Made by a program: the position numbers and the translations under genes
Source: Robiginitomaculum sp.
GTDB lineage: Bacteria; Pseudomonadota; Alphaproteobacteria; Caulobacterales; Maricaulaceae
Assembly: GCA_021776515.1 (NCBI GenBank)
Contig: JAJFFS010000015.1
Location: 1-64,000, forward strand
Direction of reading: 5' to 3'
DNA: 64,000 nucleotides
Shown here: positions 18,287 to 27,428 of the stretch, one piece after another
Layout of the letters: the number at the start of each line of letters is the position of its first letter
Position numbering within the stretch: position 1 is the first letter of the stretch
The notes under the pieces: model-generated
Database searches by the model: none
What the model saw: the letters and a program-made list of their open reading frames with translations, nothing else
What the model was told of the DNA's origin: nothing

Positions 18287-19623
18287 GTTCGTTTTTTCCT
18301 CGTTCGGAATGTTTCGGCCCAGCCCTCTATATCCCGTTGACGGGTGCGCGCCACGCCCAGTGCATCATCGGGGACATCGCGGGTAATAACACTGCCCGAG
18401 CCGATAACCGCCCCGGCCCCCACACGCACCGGGGCCACCAGCGACGAGTTTGAGCCAACAAACGCCCCGGCCCCTATCGTTGTGGTATGTTTGTCAAAGC
18501 CGTCATAGTTACAGGTGATGGTGCCTGCACCTATGTTTACATCGGCACCGATAATACTATCGCCAATATATGACAGATGGCTGATTTTAGCTCCATCGCC
18601 AATTTTGGCTTTTTTGGTTTCAACAAAATTGCCGACCTTGGCATGTGCGCCCAGTTCAGTGCCCGGGCGCAGGCGGGCATAAGGACCAATGGCCACGTTT
18701 TCTTCTGCCACGGCACCCTCAAGATGTGAGAAACTACGCACATGGGTTCCCTCTCCCAGAGAGACACCAGGGCCAAACACCACAAAAGGGTCAATGACAC
18801 AGCCGGACGCAATATGCGTATCCCAGCTTGCATAAACAGTATCCGGCGCTGTTAGGCGAACCCCGTTTTGCAGCCATTCAGAGCGCCTGCGCATCTGAAA
18901 CAGAGCTTCGGCAGTGGCCAGTTCTTCTTGTGAATTGACCCCCATCAGTTCTTGTTCATCTGCACTGACGGCAACCACTTTCAGGCCGCGCTTTCGGGCA
19001 AGAGCGACCACGTCAGTGAGGTAATACTCGCCATTGGCATTATCGTTGGTCACCTCATCCAGTATCGAGAAAAGCAGATCCCCCGAGGCTGCCATAACCC
19101 CTGAATTGCACAATGTTACAGCCTTTTGCTCGTCATTGGCATCCTTGGCTTCAACAATACAATCCAGCGTGCCGTCATCGGCCAGTATCAAACGCCCATA
19201 GGCTGACGGTTCAGCGGCTTCAAAGCCAAGCACAGCGATACTGACGTCCCCATCCAGCGCCGCGAACACCCGCTCTATGGTTTGTGCCTGAATGAGTGGT
19301 GTATCGCCATAAAGCGTAACGACATTACCTTCAAAACCATCCAGCACATCCCGGGCGCACTTGACGGCATCACCAGTACCTTGCGGCGGGTGTTGCACGG
19401 CGACGGCACCACCGCCCAACTCACTGGCCGCGGCCTTACCCACCGCGCCAGACTTGTCGCTGACCACGGCACAGATTAGTGCCGCATTAACCTCACGCGC
19501 CAAAGCAACTGCCCAGGAAAACATGGATTGTCCGCCCACGGGATGCAGCACTTTGGGCAGTGCTGTTTTCATTCGTGTGCCATGGCCTGCCGCCAGGATG
19601 ACAGCGCCGCGCAATTCGGGCAT
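18283..19623 (-). CDS. glmU: Bifunctional GlmU (UDP-GlcNAc synthesis)
   Basis: This 446-residue bifunctional enzyme acetylates glucosamine 1-phosphate and then joins it to UTP to form UDP-N-acetylglucosamine for peptidoglycan and lipopolysaccharide. The N-terminal uridylyltransferase motif LAAGHGTRMKTALPKVLHP lies near residues 9-27, and the C-terminal half is a left-handed beta-helix of hexapeptide repeats ending in NIGAGTITCNYDGF and SGSVITRDVP. ATG 19623 starts exactly at the family N-terminus MPELRG. It heads the glmU-rpiA-gor operon and is divergent from gph. Confidence 0.95.
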   Translation of the reverse strand: MPELRGAVILAAGHGTRMKTALPKVLHPVGGQSMFSWAVALAREVNAALICAVVSDKSGAVGKAAASELGGGAVAVQHPPQGTGDAVKCARDVLDGFEGNVVTLYGDTPLIQAQTIERVFAALDGDVSIAVLGFEAAEPSAYGRLILADDGTLDCIVEAKDANDEQKAVTLCNSGVMAASGDLLFSILDEVTNDNANGEYYLTDVVALARKRGLKVVAVSADEQELMGVNSQEELATAEALFQMRRRSEWLQNGVRLTAPDTVYASWDTHIASGCVIDPFVVFGPGVSLGEGTHVRSFSHLEGAVAEENVAIGPYARLRPGTELGAHAKVGNFVETKKAKIGDGAKISHLSYIGDSIIGADVNIGAGTITCNYDGFDKHTTTIGAGAFVGSNSSLVAPVRVGAGAVIGSGSVITRDVPDDALGVARTRQRDIEGWAETFRTRKKRT

Positions 19624-19699
19624 AGAGCACCTCACTAGAAGAATCGTTATTGTCCCATCTATGTAGCGCGTCAATACGCCCTAGCGCTAGGAGAAAACC

Positions 19700-20371
19700 A
19701 TGTCTCTGAAAGGTTATTCCATTGCGTTTGACCTGGATGGCACGCTGGTCGATACGGCACCTGATCTGGTCCGGGCACTTAATGTCTGCATGAGAGGCTC
19801 AGCCGTACCTGAAACCAGTACAACACAAGTGCGGGATTTGATCGGACAGGGCGCACGCGCCTTGATTGAACGCGCCTTCAACAAGGGCGGCATTACACCA
19901 GAGGTTCGTGATGTGGATGAGCGGCTCGTGCATTTTCTTGAATTTTATAGCGCTAACATCGCCATCAATAGCCGTGTTTTTGATGGTGTCATCGATTGCC
20001 TTACCACATTGGCCAATGCCGGGGCACGCCTGAGCATTTGTACAAACAAACCCGAGGCGCTAACCCATAACCTTCTGGCAGCGCTTGACCTGACCGCATA
20101 TTTTGACGGTATTTTTTGCCCCGATAATGTGTCTGCAAAAAAGCCGGACCCGGCGCACGTACAGGCAGCCATAGCGCCCGCCCCGCCAGCCAAGGCTGTT
20201 ATGATCGGTGATAGTTTTGCAGATCTGGCCAGCGCCCGTGCCGCAGGTGTGCCCGTCATCCTTATGAGCCATGGCTATAGTGATCCCCCTGCGATAAAGC
20301 TTGACGCCGATCTGGTACTGGATCATTTTTCCCAAGTATATGAGGCCATTCTTCACTTTAAAAACCGATGA
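19700..20371 (+). CDS. gph: Phosphoglycolate phosphatase (HAD)
   Basis: This 223-residue HAD hydrolase removes phosphate from 2-phosphoglycolate formed during DNA repair or by Rubisco. Motif I FDLDGTLVDTAPDL opens the protein (residues 10-23), motif II is in CTNKPE, motif III in KPDP, and motif IV in MIGDSFADL. AGGAG precedes the start by six bases. The HAD family is broad, so the substrate is assigned by overall resemblance to Gph. Confidence 0.85.
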   Translation: MSLKGYSIAFDLDGTLVDTAPDLVRALNVCMRGSAVPETSTTQVRDLIGQGARALIERAFNKGGITPEVRDVDERLVHFLEFYSANIAINSRVFDGVIDCLTTLANAGARLSICTNKPEALTHNLLAALDLTAYFDGIFCPDNVSAKKPDPAHVQAAIAPAPPAKAVMIGDSFADLASARAAGVPVILMSHGYSDPPAIKLDADLVLDHFSQVYEAILHFKNR

Positions 20372-20389
20372 CCAACGAAGAGAAAAAAT

Positions 20390-21061
20390 ATGATTATTGT
20401 TCACCACCTTGAAAATTCACGCTCGCAGCGCATTTTGTGGCTGCTGGAAGAACTGGGTCTCGACTATGAAGTCAAGCGTTATGCGCGCGACCTTAAAACC
20501 ATGCTGGCCCCGCCAGAATTGAAAAAAATACACCCCCTGGGCAAATCACCGATCATCACCGATGGTGACAAGGTCATCGCCGAAACCGGGGCGATTGTCG
20601 AATATATGTGCGAGAAAACCGGCAAACTTATACCCGAAACGGGTTCTCAAGAACATTTGCTTTATCGTTACTGGCTGCACTATGGCGAAGGTTCGGCCAT
20701 GTCACCATTATTGCTGAAACTGGTGTTTGATATTCTGCCCACCCGTCCCATGCCGTTTTTCGCACGCCCCATCGCCAAAGGTATTGCCAAAGGCACATTG
20801 AAAAACTTTATCCAGCCACAAATCAAAGCCCAGCTTGATTATGTTGAGGCAGAACTAGGCAAGCATGCCTGGTTTGCCGGCGAAGAACTGACCGGTGCCG
20901 ACATCATGATGAGCTTTCCTTTGGAAGCCGCTGCGGGTCGTGGCGGTTTAAATAAGAAATGGCCAAATTCAATGGCTTTTCTGAAACGCATCCACGCCCG
21001 CCCCGCCTACAAACGCGCCCTGGAAAAAGGCGGTAAATATACAATTGTTGATGGCAAATAG
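20390..21061 (+). CDS. Glutathione S-transferase family protein
   Basis: The product is 223 residues with an N-terminal thioredoxin-like domain (residues 1-80) and an all-helical C-terminal domain. ENSRSQRILWLLEELGLDYEV holds the catalytic-side Ser/Arg, and ITDGDKVIAETGAIVEYM the glutathione-binding Glu-Thr. It conjugates or binds glutathione in the cytosol. It follows gph by 18 bases and so is probably cotranscribed, and it ends at a strong terminator. A gor gene lies 3 kb away. Confidence 0.88.
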   Translation: MIIVHHLENSRSQRILWLLEELGLDYEVKRYARDLKTMLAPPELKKIHPLGKSPIITDGDKVIAETGAIVEYMCEKTGKLIPETGSQEHLLYRYWLHYGEGSAMSPLLLKLVFDILPTRPMPFFARPIAKGIAKGTLKNFIQPQIKAQLDYVEAELGKHAWFAGEELTGADIMMSFPLEAAAGRGGLNKKWPNSMAFLKRIHARPAYKRALEKGGKYTIVDGK

Positions 21062-21118
21062 CCGCTACCATCAAAGGGCCAACAGCGCTTTGACAGAAAA
21101 GAGAAAGCCCCAGCACCA

Positions 21119-21143
21119 AAAGCCCCGGAACATCCGGGGCTTT
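21119..21143. terminator. Strong hairpin terminator after the GST gene
   Basis: An 11-base perfect stem aaagccccgga, loop aca, tccggggcttt is flanked by A and T ends that would give a U-run on either strand. It separates the GST gene from the convergent small gene at 21193. Confidence 0.88.
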
Positions 21144-21192
21144 CAGGGTTGTCAATTAGGCAATCGCGCGAACGCGAAAGAAGGGTGCCTGT

Positions 21193-21387
21193 TTAGGCAG
21201 CCTTGCGATGGCGTGGCAGTCCATTGACCATGTCAGAACGTACATCAGTACGCGCTGAACGCATGGCGGCAACGAAACTGGCCCCTACCAGGGCAACATC
21301 AACATCATAGCCACGGTCACGCCAATAATCTTCAATTTTTAACTTGATACGGCGCGCACCATCATCAGTGCAATAATCACCAGACAT
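21193..21387 (-). CDS. Small conserved-looking basic protein
   Basis: The product is 64 residues and soluble. The core ARRIKLKIEDYWRDRGYDVDV followed by MRSARTDVRSDMVNGLPR resembles a small protein I recall as conserved in alphaproteobacteria without assigned function. GAGGAG precedes the start at eight bases. Its stretch of charged residues suggests nucleic-acid or protein binding, which is inference. It is divergent from the XRE regulator gene across an AT-rich 289-bp region. Confidence 0.75.
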   Translation of the reverse strand: MSGDYCTDDGARRIKLKIEDYWRDRGYDVDVALVGASFVAAMRSARTDVRSDMVNGLPRHRKAA

Positions 21388-21676
21388 TATCTTAACTCCT
21401 CAGTCTGCGGGGCAGTTCCCGCATAAATTTTCGATTTCTGATATAAATTTAGTTAATAAATTTTCATCGTCAAGAGGAATTCGTCAAAAATTCGTCAAAT
21501 AATCGCTTTTTTTTTACCTTCAATGCCAACAAACGCGTAAATACGCGAAACATTTTCCCTGAACCACGTATTTGAAGCATGTTTTTCGCGCTCTCCGGTA
21601 AATTATCAGCAATTTTACGCATTATTAGTTTTACAAATACTTTTTAATAGGTTACACAAATATTCAGGGGGATTAC
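21388..21676. promoter_or_regulatory. AT-rich divergent intergenic region
   Basis: This 289-bp region separates two divergent genes and is much AT-richer than its surroundings. It contains a closely repeated aattcgtcaaa (21477 and 21489), a run of eight T residues and several TTTTTA stretches. The repeated segments might be regulator sites for the XRE protein. No exact promoter could be placed with confidence. Confidence 0.35.
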
Positions 21677-22315
21677 ATGACACAAATCGGTCAGCGTATT
21701 CGTGAAGCCAGAACAAACCGGCAATGGAGTCAAGCACGCCTGGCCAAGGCCGCCAGTGTTAGCCAACCCACTGTTGCCAATTGGGAAAATGGCAGTCACA
21801 GCCCCCGCGAAACCGCGCTGGAAAGGCTGACAGACGCGCTGGACGTTCAGCGCCTATGGTTGCTGGAAGGGCATATTAACGGCGCTAATAATAGCGCGAC
21901 TACCACACAGGCACATAATGACGGCTATTTTGATACGCCGATTATGCATGTACCAGTGCTGCCTTGGCCCATGGAAACAAACGCAAGCGAAGGCCTGAAT
22001 GCTGCGCCGATCCGCCATTTGGCCGCTTCGGTACAGGTTAAGACCCCTTTTGCACTGGATTGTGATGACCCTGCAGTCAGTCGCGCTTTCCCTGCCACCA
22101 CCACCATCATTTTTGATCGGCACATTGGTCCTTTGAAAGATGGAGGCTTCTATCTTTTTGAATGGGAACAAAAAACCTTGGTGAGACGTTGGCGAAACCA
22201 CCCCGGGCGTTTTGAACCAGCCGGAGATCCGGGACGTTTTGATACCTTTTTTCCAACCAAACGCCCCCGTATTCTTGGCCGCGCCATTATGGCCATCCGC
22301 TGCCTGGTTGACTGA
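21677..22315 (+). CDS. XRE regulator with S24-like C-terminus
   Basis: The product is 212 residues. Residues 1-65 form a Cro/CI helix-turn-helix (IGQRIREARTNRQWSQ, VSQPTVANWENGSHSP). The C-terminal part from about residue 125 (YLFEWEQ, RRW, then GRAIMAIRCLV at the end) has the strand layout of the LexA/CI peptidase domain, but no serine-lysine dyad in the usual GDSM context is visible, so it is probably not self-cleaving. AGGGGG precedes the start. There are no phage genes nearby, so it looks like a host regulator. The targets are unknown. Confidence 0.78.
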   Translation: MTQIGQRIREARTNRQWSQARLAKAASVSQPTVANWENGSHSPRETALERLTDALDVQRLWLLEGHINGANNSATTTQAHNDGYFDTPIMHVPVLPWPMETNASEGLNAAPIRHLAASVQVKTPFALDCDDPAVSRAFPATTTIIFDRHIGPLKDGGFYLFEWEQKTLVRRWRNHPGRFEPAGDPGRFDTFFPTKRPRILGRAIMAIRCLVD

Positions 22316-22413
22316 ACAGCCCTTAACCGCTGCTTTCTCCATACGCAAAGAGATTATTTTTACACAAGAATGTATTTCAGATAATCGATAATATGACGGT
22401 TTTTCAGGCCTGC

Positions 22414-23280
22414 CTAACCCTCGTCTCTTTCCAGACGCGCAATCAGGCTGGAAGTATCCCAGCGATGGCCGCCCATGGCCTGCACATCGGCGTAAAACTG
22501 GTCCACCAGCGCGGTTAACGGCAAACTAGCGCCATTGGTACGGGCCTCATCCAGCGTGATACGCATGTCTTTACGCATCCAGTCCACCGCAAAACCAAAA
22601 TCAAACTGTCCGCGCAGCATGGTTTGATAGCGGTTCTCCATCTGCCAGCTTTGCGCCGCGCCTTTGGAGATGGCTTCGATGACCTTTTCCCCGTCAAGTC
22701 CGGCACGCCGGGCAAAATGCAACCCCTCGGCAAGGCCTTGTACGACCCCGGCAATGCAAATCTGGTTGACCATTTTGGTCAACTGCCCCGACCCCACATC
22801 ACCCATCAGGGTGATGGCCTTGGCATAGCTTTGCATAAGGAGCTCTACTTTAGCAAAGTCCCCGGCCTCACCCCCGCACATAATGGCCAGCTGTCCGGCC
22901 TCTGCCCCGGCTTGCCCGCCAGAAACCGGCGCATCAACAAACCCCAGCTGGCGAATGCCGGCCTCTATGTTCAGCTCGCGCGCCAGGGCAGCGGAGGCGG
23001 TGGTATGATCTACAAAAACAGCGCCGGGGCTCATGGCCTCAAACGCCTTGTCGGTGATGGCCCGCACATCAGGATCATCCCCAACGCAAGCGAAAACCAC
23101 CTCGCACCCTTGCACCGCGTCTTCTATGCTGGCGGCGGCCTCGCCTTTGTGTTGCTTTGCCCAGCCTTGCGCCTTGGCCGCCGTGCGATTCCAGACACGA
23201 ATTTTGTGACCCGCAGCCGCCAGATACCCCGCCATGGGATACCCCATAACGCCCAAACCTATAAACGCACAATTTGCCAT
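22414..23280 (-). CDS. NAD(P)-dependent beta-hydroxyacid dehydrogenase
   Basis: This is a 288-residue enzyme of the 3-hydroxyisobutyrate dehydrogenase/tartronate semialdehyde reductase family. The Rossmann motif GLGVMGYPMAGYL is at residues 8-20, DAPVSGGQAGAE (substrate-binding) near residue 115, and GSGQLTKMVNQI, with the catalytic Lys, near 165. It acts in the cytosol on a 3-hydroxyacid. No valine- or glyoxylate-pathway genes surround it, so the substrate is not resolved. Confidence 0.85.
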   Translation of the reverse strand: MANCAFIGLGVMGYPMAGYLAAAGHKIRVWNRTAAKAQGWAKQHKGEAAASIEDAVQGCEVVFACVGDDPDVRAITDKAFEAMSPGAVFVDHTTASAALARELNIEAGIRQLGFVDAPVSGGQAGAEAGQLAIMCGGEAGDFAKVELLMQSYAKAITLMGDVGSGQLTKMVNQICIAGVVQGLAEGLHFARRAGLDGEKVIEAISKGAAQSWQMENRYQTMLRGQFDFGFAVDWMRKDMRITLDEARTNGASLPLTALVDQFYADVQAMGGHRWDTSSLIARLERDEG

Positions 23281-23341
23281 TTGCCTTATCCTTATGCTTT
23301 TGCTTTGATAGCTTACCCTAATCTAGGGGCAGGAGTAGAAG

Positions 23342-25669
23342 ATGAAAACAGTTTTACGCTGGGGCAGTTGGTCTCTTATTGGTTTGGTGTTGATTTTGAC
23401 CTTGGGTTCTGGCGGACTTTATTGGCGCATCAAAAGCGCATTGCCGCAAGTTAAGGGAGAATTAACCTTAACAAAGCTCGCGTCTCAGGCGAAAATTGCC
23501 CGGGACATCGATGGTATAGCGCATATTTTTGCCTCTAATCGTCATGACGCGTTTTACGCCCTTGGTGTAGCCCACGCCCAGGACCGCATGTTTCAAATGG
23601 ATATGAGCCGACGCTATGGCGCGGGTCGCTTGTCTGAACTGGTGGGCAAACGCGCCCTGAAAACAGATGCGCAAATGCGTACACTGGGTTTGCACCGCGC
23701 CGCGATAAGCTCCTGGGATCACCTCAACACCAAAGAGCAGAGCGCCATTAATGCCTATGCTGATGGAGTTAACGCCATTATCAGCGCCAAGAGTTATGTC
23801 ACCCCTGCCGAATACATTTTCTTGCGCACACGGCCAGAGCCCTGGACACCTGCAGATACGATGACTGTGTTCAAGGTGATGGCGTATAATCTCTCCGGGG
23901 ATGCGTTTGAAGAACCGGGACGTAAACGCCTGTTAGACATTCTCGGGCCAGAACGGCTGGCGCAGTTTCTACCCTCTTATCCTGACAATGCCCCGATCGC
24001 CTTACGCGAAGAAGACATGAGCTCGGTTTATCCGCCTGCCCCTCCTGCACAAGACGATGCGGCCCCGGCACTGGGCTCATCCATGGGCGAGAAGATCAAG
24101 GGCTCCAATAACTGGGTGGTCGATGGCACCATGACCACAAGCGGCAAGCCGTTATTGGCCAATGATCCGCATCTGGCACTCTCGGCACCCGGTATCTGGT
24201 ATTATGCGCGCATGAATGCACCCGATATGATGGTGCTGGGGGTAACCCTGCCCGGCACACCGTTTGTCACCCTTGGCCGCAACCGCACCATTGCCTGGGG
24301 GTTTACCAATACCGGGCCAGACACCTCTGACATGCAACTGGTACAAAAAGGTACCATTAAAACCCGCACCATAACTGAAACCATCAAGGTAAAAGGGGCT
24401 GAGGATGTATCGCTTGCCATCAAATTTGCCAATGGCGGCGTGGTGCTGGCTCCACAATGGTTCCGCGCCGCAGAAATGGCCGGCGACGGGCAGAGCGTCG
24501 TGCTGACCACCACTTTGGATGATGGTGATGATACCACCGCCTCCATTGGCCTGGCCAATATTGATGCGGCCAGCTTTGATGATCTGGATAGCGCCCTAAG
24601 CCGCTTTAAAATGCCGCAACAAAATATCGTTTATGCAGATGTAAATAACAATATAGGATTTGTTGCACCGGCACGGGTTCCCCTGCGCGATGAGGCGGGA
24701 AACTGGGTTGGTGAAATCCCCTATGAAGGCCTGCCGCGCACCCTGAACCCTGGTAAACACTATGTGGCCACGGCCAATAACAAAATTGTTCCGGACAGCT
24801 ATCCCTATTATATCACCGATCAATGGTATGGCTTTCACCGCATCCGGCGCATTGTTGAAAACATTGAAGCAACGCCCAAGCATGATACGCAGAGCTTTAT
24901 TGCCATGCAGATGGATACGGTCTCGGACCTTGCGCGCCGCACCCTGCCTTTATTTGCGGCGGCGCAACCAAAGACTGAGGCAGGGCAGCACCTTCGTAAT
25001 ATAGCCGCGCGCTGGGATGGCAACCTTTCCCCGGGCCGCCCCGAAGGTTTGATTTATGTTGGCTGGCGACGCGAATTTAGCCGTCTCGTCTATGCTGATG
25101 ATCTGGGCGACGATTTTGAACGCTTCTGGACACCACGCAACGGCTTTATGGAAAGAGTGCTAAACGGCAATTATGCGCCCTGGTGTGATGATACAAGCAC
25201 AGCGGCACGTGAAACCTGTCAGGACATAGCCGGAAAAGCCTTTGATGAAGCTGCCCAAACTTTATCACAAGAATATGGCAATAAACCCGAGAACTGGCGC
25301 TGGGGCGATGCCCATGAGGCCGTTTTTGCGCATCCCCTCTTTGGCGGCGTACCTGTGCTGAAAAATTTCTTTTCTGTACGCGTGCCTGTGGGCGGCGATG
25401 GCACCACGCCTAATGTGTCGCATTATTCCTATCGCGCCGGTAATTTTGATGCGCCGTGGGGGCCAAGCATGCGCGCCATTTACGATATGTCCGATATGAA
25501 TGCGTCACTATTTATGGCGGCGCCCGGGCAGTCAGGCCAGGTTCTTTCCCCGCATTACCGCGACATGGCCAGACGCTGGGCAGATGGCGAATACATACAA
25601 ATACGCGATGACTGGACACCGCAATCACCGCCGCCGGGCACCTCTGTTCTGACCTTAAATCCGCAATAA
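23342..25669 (+). CDS. Penicillin acylase family Ntn hydrolase
   Basis: This 775-residue protein has an N-terminal membrane anchor (about 11-27) and should sit in the periplasm. It is made as one chain that cleaves itself at the alpha/beta junction: GSNNWVV places the N-terminal nucleophile Ser255. The DPHL motif follows at about 280. The family hydrolyses N-acyl amides such as acyl-homoserine lactones and penicillins. AGGAG precedes the start. Quorum quenching is possible but cannot be told from the sequence. Confidence 0.9.
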   Translation: MKTVLRWGSWSLIGLVLILTLGSGGLYWRIKSALPQVKGELTLTKLASQAKIARDIDGIAHIFASNRHDAFYALGVAHAQDRMFQMDMSRRYGAGRLSELVGKRALKTDAQMRTLGLHRAAISSWDHLNTKEQSAINAYADGVNAIISAKSYVTPAEYIFLRTRPEPWTPADTMTVFKVMAYNLSGDAFEEPGRKRLLDILGPERLAQFLPSYPDNAPIALREEDMSSVYPPAPPAQDDAAPALGSSMGEKIKGSNNWVVDGTMTTSGKPLLANDPHLALSAPGIWYYARMNAPDMMVLGVTLPGTPFVTLGRNRTIAWGFTNTGPDTSDMQLVQKGTIKTRTITETIKVKGAEDVSLAIKFANGGVVLAPQWFRAAEMAGDGQSVVLTTTLDDGDDTTASIGLANIDAASFDDLDSALSRFKMPQQNIVYADVNNNIGFVAPARVPLRDEAGNWVGEIPYEGLPRTLNPGKHYVATANNKIVPDSYPYYITDQWYGFHRIRRIVENIEATPKHDTQSFIAMQMDTVSDLARRTLPLFAAAQPKTEAGQHLRNIAARWDGNLSPGRPEGLIYVGWRREFSRLVYADDLGDDFERFWTPRNGFMERVLNGNYAPWCDDTSTAARETCQDIAGKAFDEAAQTLSQEYGNKPENWRWGDAHEAVFAHPLFGGVPVLKNFFSVRVPVGGDGTTPNVSHYSYRAGNFDAPWGPSMRAIYDMSDMNASLFMAAPGQSGQVLSPHYRDMARRWADGEYIQIRDDWTPQSPPPGTSVLTLNPQ

Positions 25670-25738
25670 CGTCGCGCTTATACCTGAAATTAACTGCTTT
25701 CGTGTTTTCTGGCCGCAAAAGAATATGGTGGGAAAATC

Positions 25739-26635
25739 ATGTCAGACGATCGTCCAATTATCAAAAAGGTCATCAAGGTATCCGGTGGCGGCCACCATGG
25801 CGGTGCCTGGAAAGTGGCTTATGCTGATTTTGTGACCGCCATGATGGCGTTTTTTCTGCTGATGTGGCTGATCAATACCACCACGCCAGAACAAAAACGC
25901 GGCGTCGCCGATTATTTTGCGCCAGCCAGCATCAGCGAGTCGCTCTCCGGTGCCGGTGGCATTTTGGGCGGAACATCCCTTGGTGAAGACGGAGCACGCA
26001 ATTCCGGCACCACCGAACTGGTAACCAAGCTGCAACCCAAAGCGGCAAAGACACCGGATCAATCAAATTCAAAAGGCAATGGTTCGCCCAGTACACAAGT
26101 TTCTGAAAGCGCCTTGCAGCAGGCCATCTCGCGGCGCGAGGAAATGGCCTTCCAATCAGCGGCTGAATCATTGCGTCAAGCCATGCAGGACATGCCTGAG
26201 CTAGCCGAGCTTTCCAAAAACCTGATTGTCGACCAAACCCCGGAAGGTTTGCGCATCCAGATTGTGGATCAGGAGGGGCGCTCCATGTTCGAGCCCGGCT
26301 CTGCCAATTTGCTGCCCCACACCATGGTATTGCTGCGCTCGGTCGCCAAGATTATCAACCGCCTGCCCAACCGTATCAGCATATACGGCCATACCGATGC
26401 CTCGCCATCGGCGGTTAGTGGATACTCAAACTGGGATTTGTCATTTAATCGCGCCAATGCCTCGCGCCAGATATTACAGGAAAGCCATGTGGCCGAAGAT
26501 CGCCTGTATCAGGTCACCGGCAAAGCTGGCTCAGAGCCATTGTTTCCTGATGATCCCTTTATGCCCGGCAATCGGCGGATTTCCATTGTGCTGCTGCGCG
26601 AAGCCCCCCCCTTGCCGCCGGGATACAAGCTGTAG
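25739..26635 (+). CDS. motB: Flagellar motor stator protein MotB
   Basis: This is a 298-residue inner-membrane stator protein. A single transmembrane helix at about 31-47 carries the proton-conducting Asp30 in YADFVTAMMAF. A linker (to about 125) is followed by an OmpA-like peptidoglycan-binding domain with YGHTDASP, NWDLSFNRA and NRRISIVLL. It forms the proton channel with MotA and anchors to the cell wall. No motA or other flagellar genes are in the window; unlinked motA and motB also occur in Caulobacter. Confidence 0.9.
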   Translation: MSDDRPIIKKVIKVSGGGHHGGAWKVAYADFVTAMMAFFLLMWLINTTTPEQKRGVADYFAPASISESLSGAGGILGGTSLGEDGARNSGTTELVTKLQPKAAKTPDQSNSKGNGSPSTQVSESALQQAISRREEMAFQSAAESLRQAMQDMPELAELSKNLIVDQTPEGLRIQIVDQEGRSMFEPGSANLLPHTMVLLRSVAKIINRLPNRISIYGHTDASPSAVSGYSNWDLSFNRANASRQILQESHVAEDRLYQVTGKAGSEPLFPDDPFMPGNRRISIVLLREAPPLPPGYKL

Positions 26636-26656
26636 GGTTAGGGTTAAGACCTCATT

Positions 26657-26802
26657 CTGAGCCTGTGCCTCCTCATCCTGAGCCATCCTTCGACAGGCTC
26701 AGGATGAGGGTGTGGGGACGGTTCAGGGCATTCAGACGGGTTCATTTATTTACCCTCATGGTGAGCTTGTCGAACCATCCTTCGACAGGCTCAGGATGAG
26801 GG
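26657..26802. repeat. REP-like repeat cluster
   Basis: Two matching 26-base copies lie at 26685-26710 and 26777-26802, both with the core ccttcgacaggctcaggatg. Partial inverted copies (cctcatcctgagc, 26671-26683; tcatggtgagcttgtcgaa, 26756-26774) allow hairpins. The cluster separates motB from the convergent mlaC gene. Confidence 0.85.
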
Positions 26803-26809
26803 GGGAGGG

Positions 26810-27409
26810 TTATCGCACCCGGTCCCATAGTGCCTGACTGGCCACATCAATACTGCCGCCATTGCGTTTTATCATCGAGGTAATGTCCGAGCGCTGGTTC
26901 TGACTTATCCAGACACCGGAGACCTCAATATCGACCACACGTGATGCGCCTTTAATCTTCAGGACACGCCATTTAATATCCTGTGGTTTGGTTATGGTCC
27001 CACCAGACAAGGTAGTCACCACCACGCAATCGCCCGGCTTGCGGTCCACAGATTTATGAACCTGCAAGGCCTCATTGCCATATTGCCCAAGCTCTGCCTG
27101 ATAAACGCTTAGGGCATAGGCACGAAAGGCGTTGGTAAAGTTTTCCAGTTCCAGCGGGCTGGCCTTGGCCGCGTAAGCGCCCAGCACAAATTTTGCAATG
27201 ACTTTTATGTCGGCAACTTGCAGAATTTGTTCCTGAAACTGCGTTGTTTTTTGCTCGTCATCAAGCGTCTGGTCAGAAAGCGTGTCTAAGGCGACAGCCA
27301 CTTTCTGGCTAACGAAGCTTTGCGCCTCTGGTGTGGCCATGGCGGGAATAGGTCGCAAAGCCAGAAGCGCAAAGGCGGTGAGAAGAAAAAATGTAGGTTT
27401 ATTCTGCAT
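26810..27409 (-). CDS. mlaC: MlaC-like phospholipid-binding protein
   Basis: The product is 199 residues with a signal peptide (TAFALLALRPIPAMA, cleavage about residue 24) and a mature part with the MlaC (Tol-Tol/Ttg2D) layout: FVLGAYAAKAS, FTNAFRAYALSVYQAEL and WRVLKIKGASRVVDIEVSGVW. MlaC shuttles phospholipids through the periplasm between MlaA in the outer membrane and the MlaFEDB complex in the inner one. ATG 27409 is chosen over the longer frame to 27559. It lies just downstream of two mlaA genes. Confidence 0.88.
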   Translation of the reverse strand: MQNKPTFFLLTAFALLALRPIPAMATPEAQSFVSQKVAVALDTLSDQTLDDEQKTTQFQEQILQVADIKVIAKFVLGAYAAKASPLELENFTNAFRAYALSVYQAELGQYGNEALQVHKSVDRKPGDCVVVTTLSGGTITKPQDIKWRVLKIKGASRVVDIEVSGVWISQNQRSDITSMIKRNGGSIDVASQALWDRVR

Positions 27410-27428
27410 ATCTGAACTCTCGGTATTT

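Noticed and set aside
21677-22315. Prophage repressor marking a prophage
   Set aside because: No integrase, structural genes, attachment repeats or altered base composition around it.
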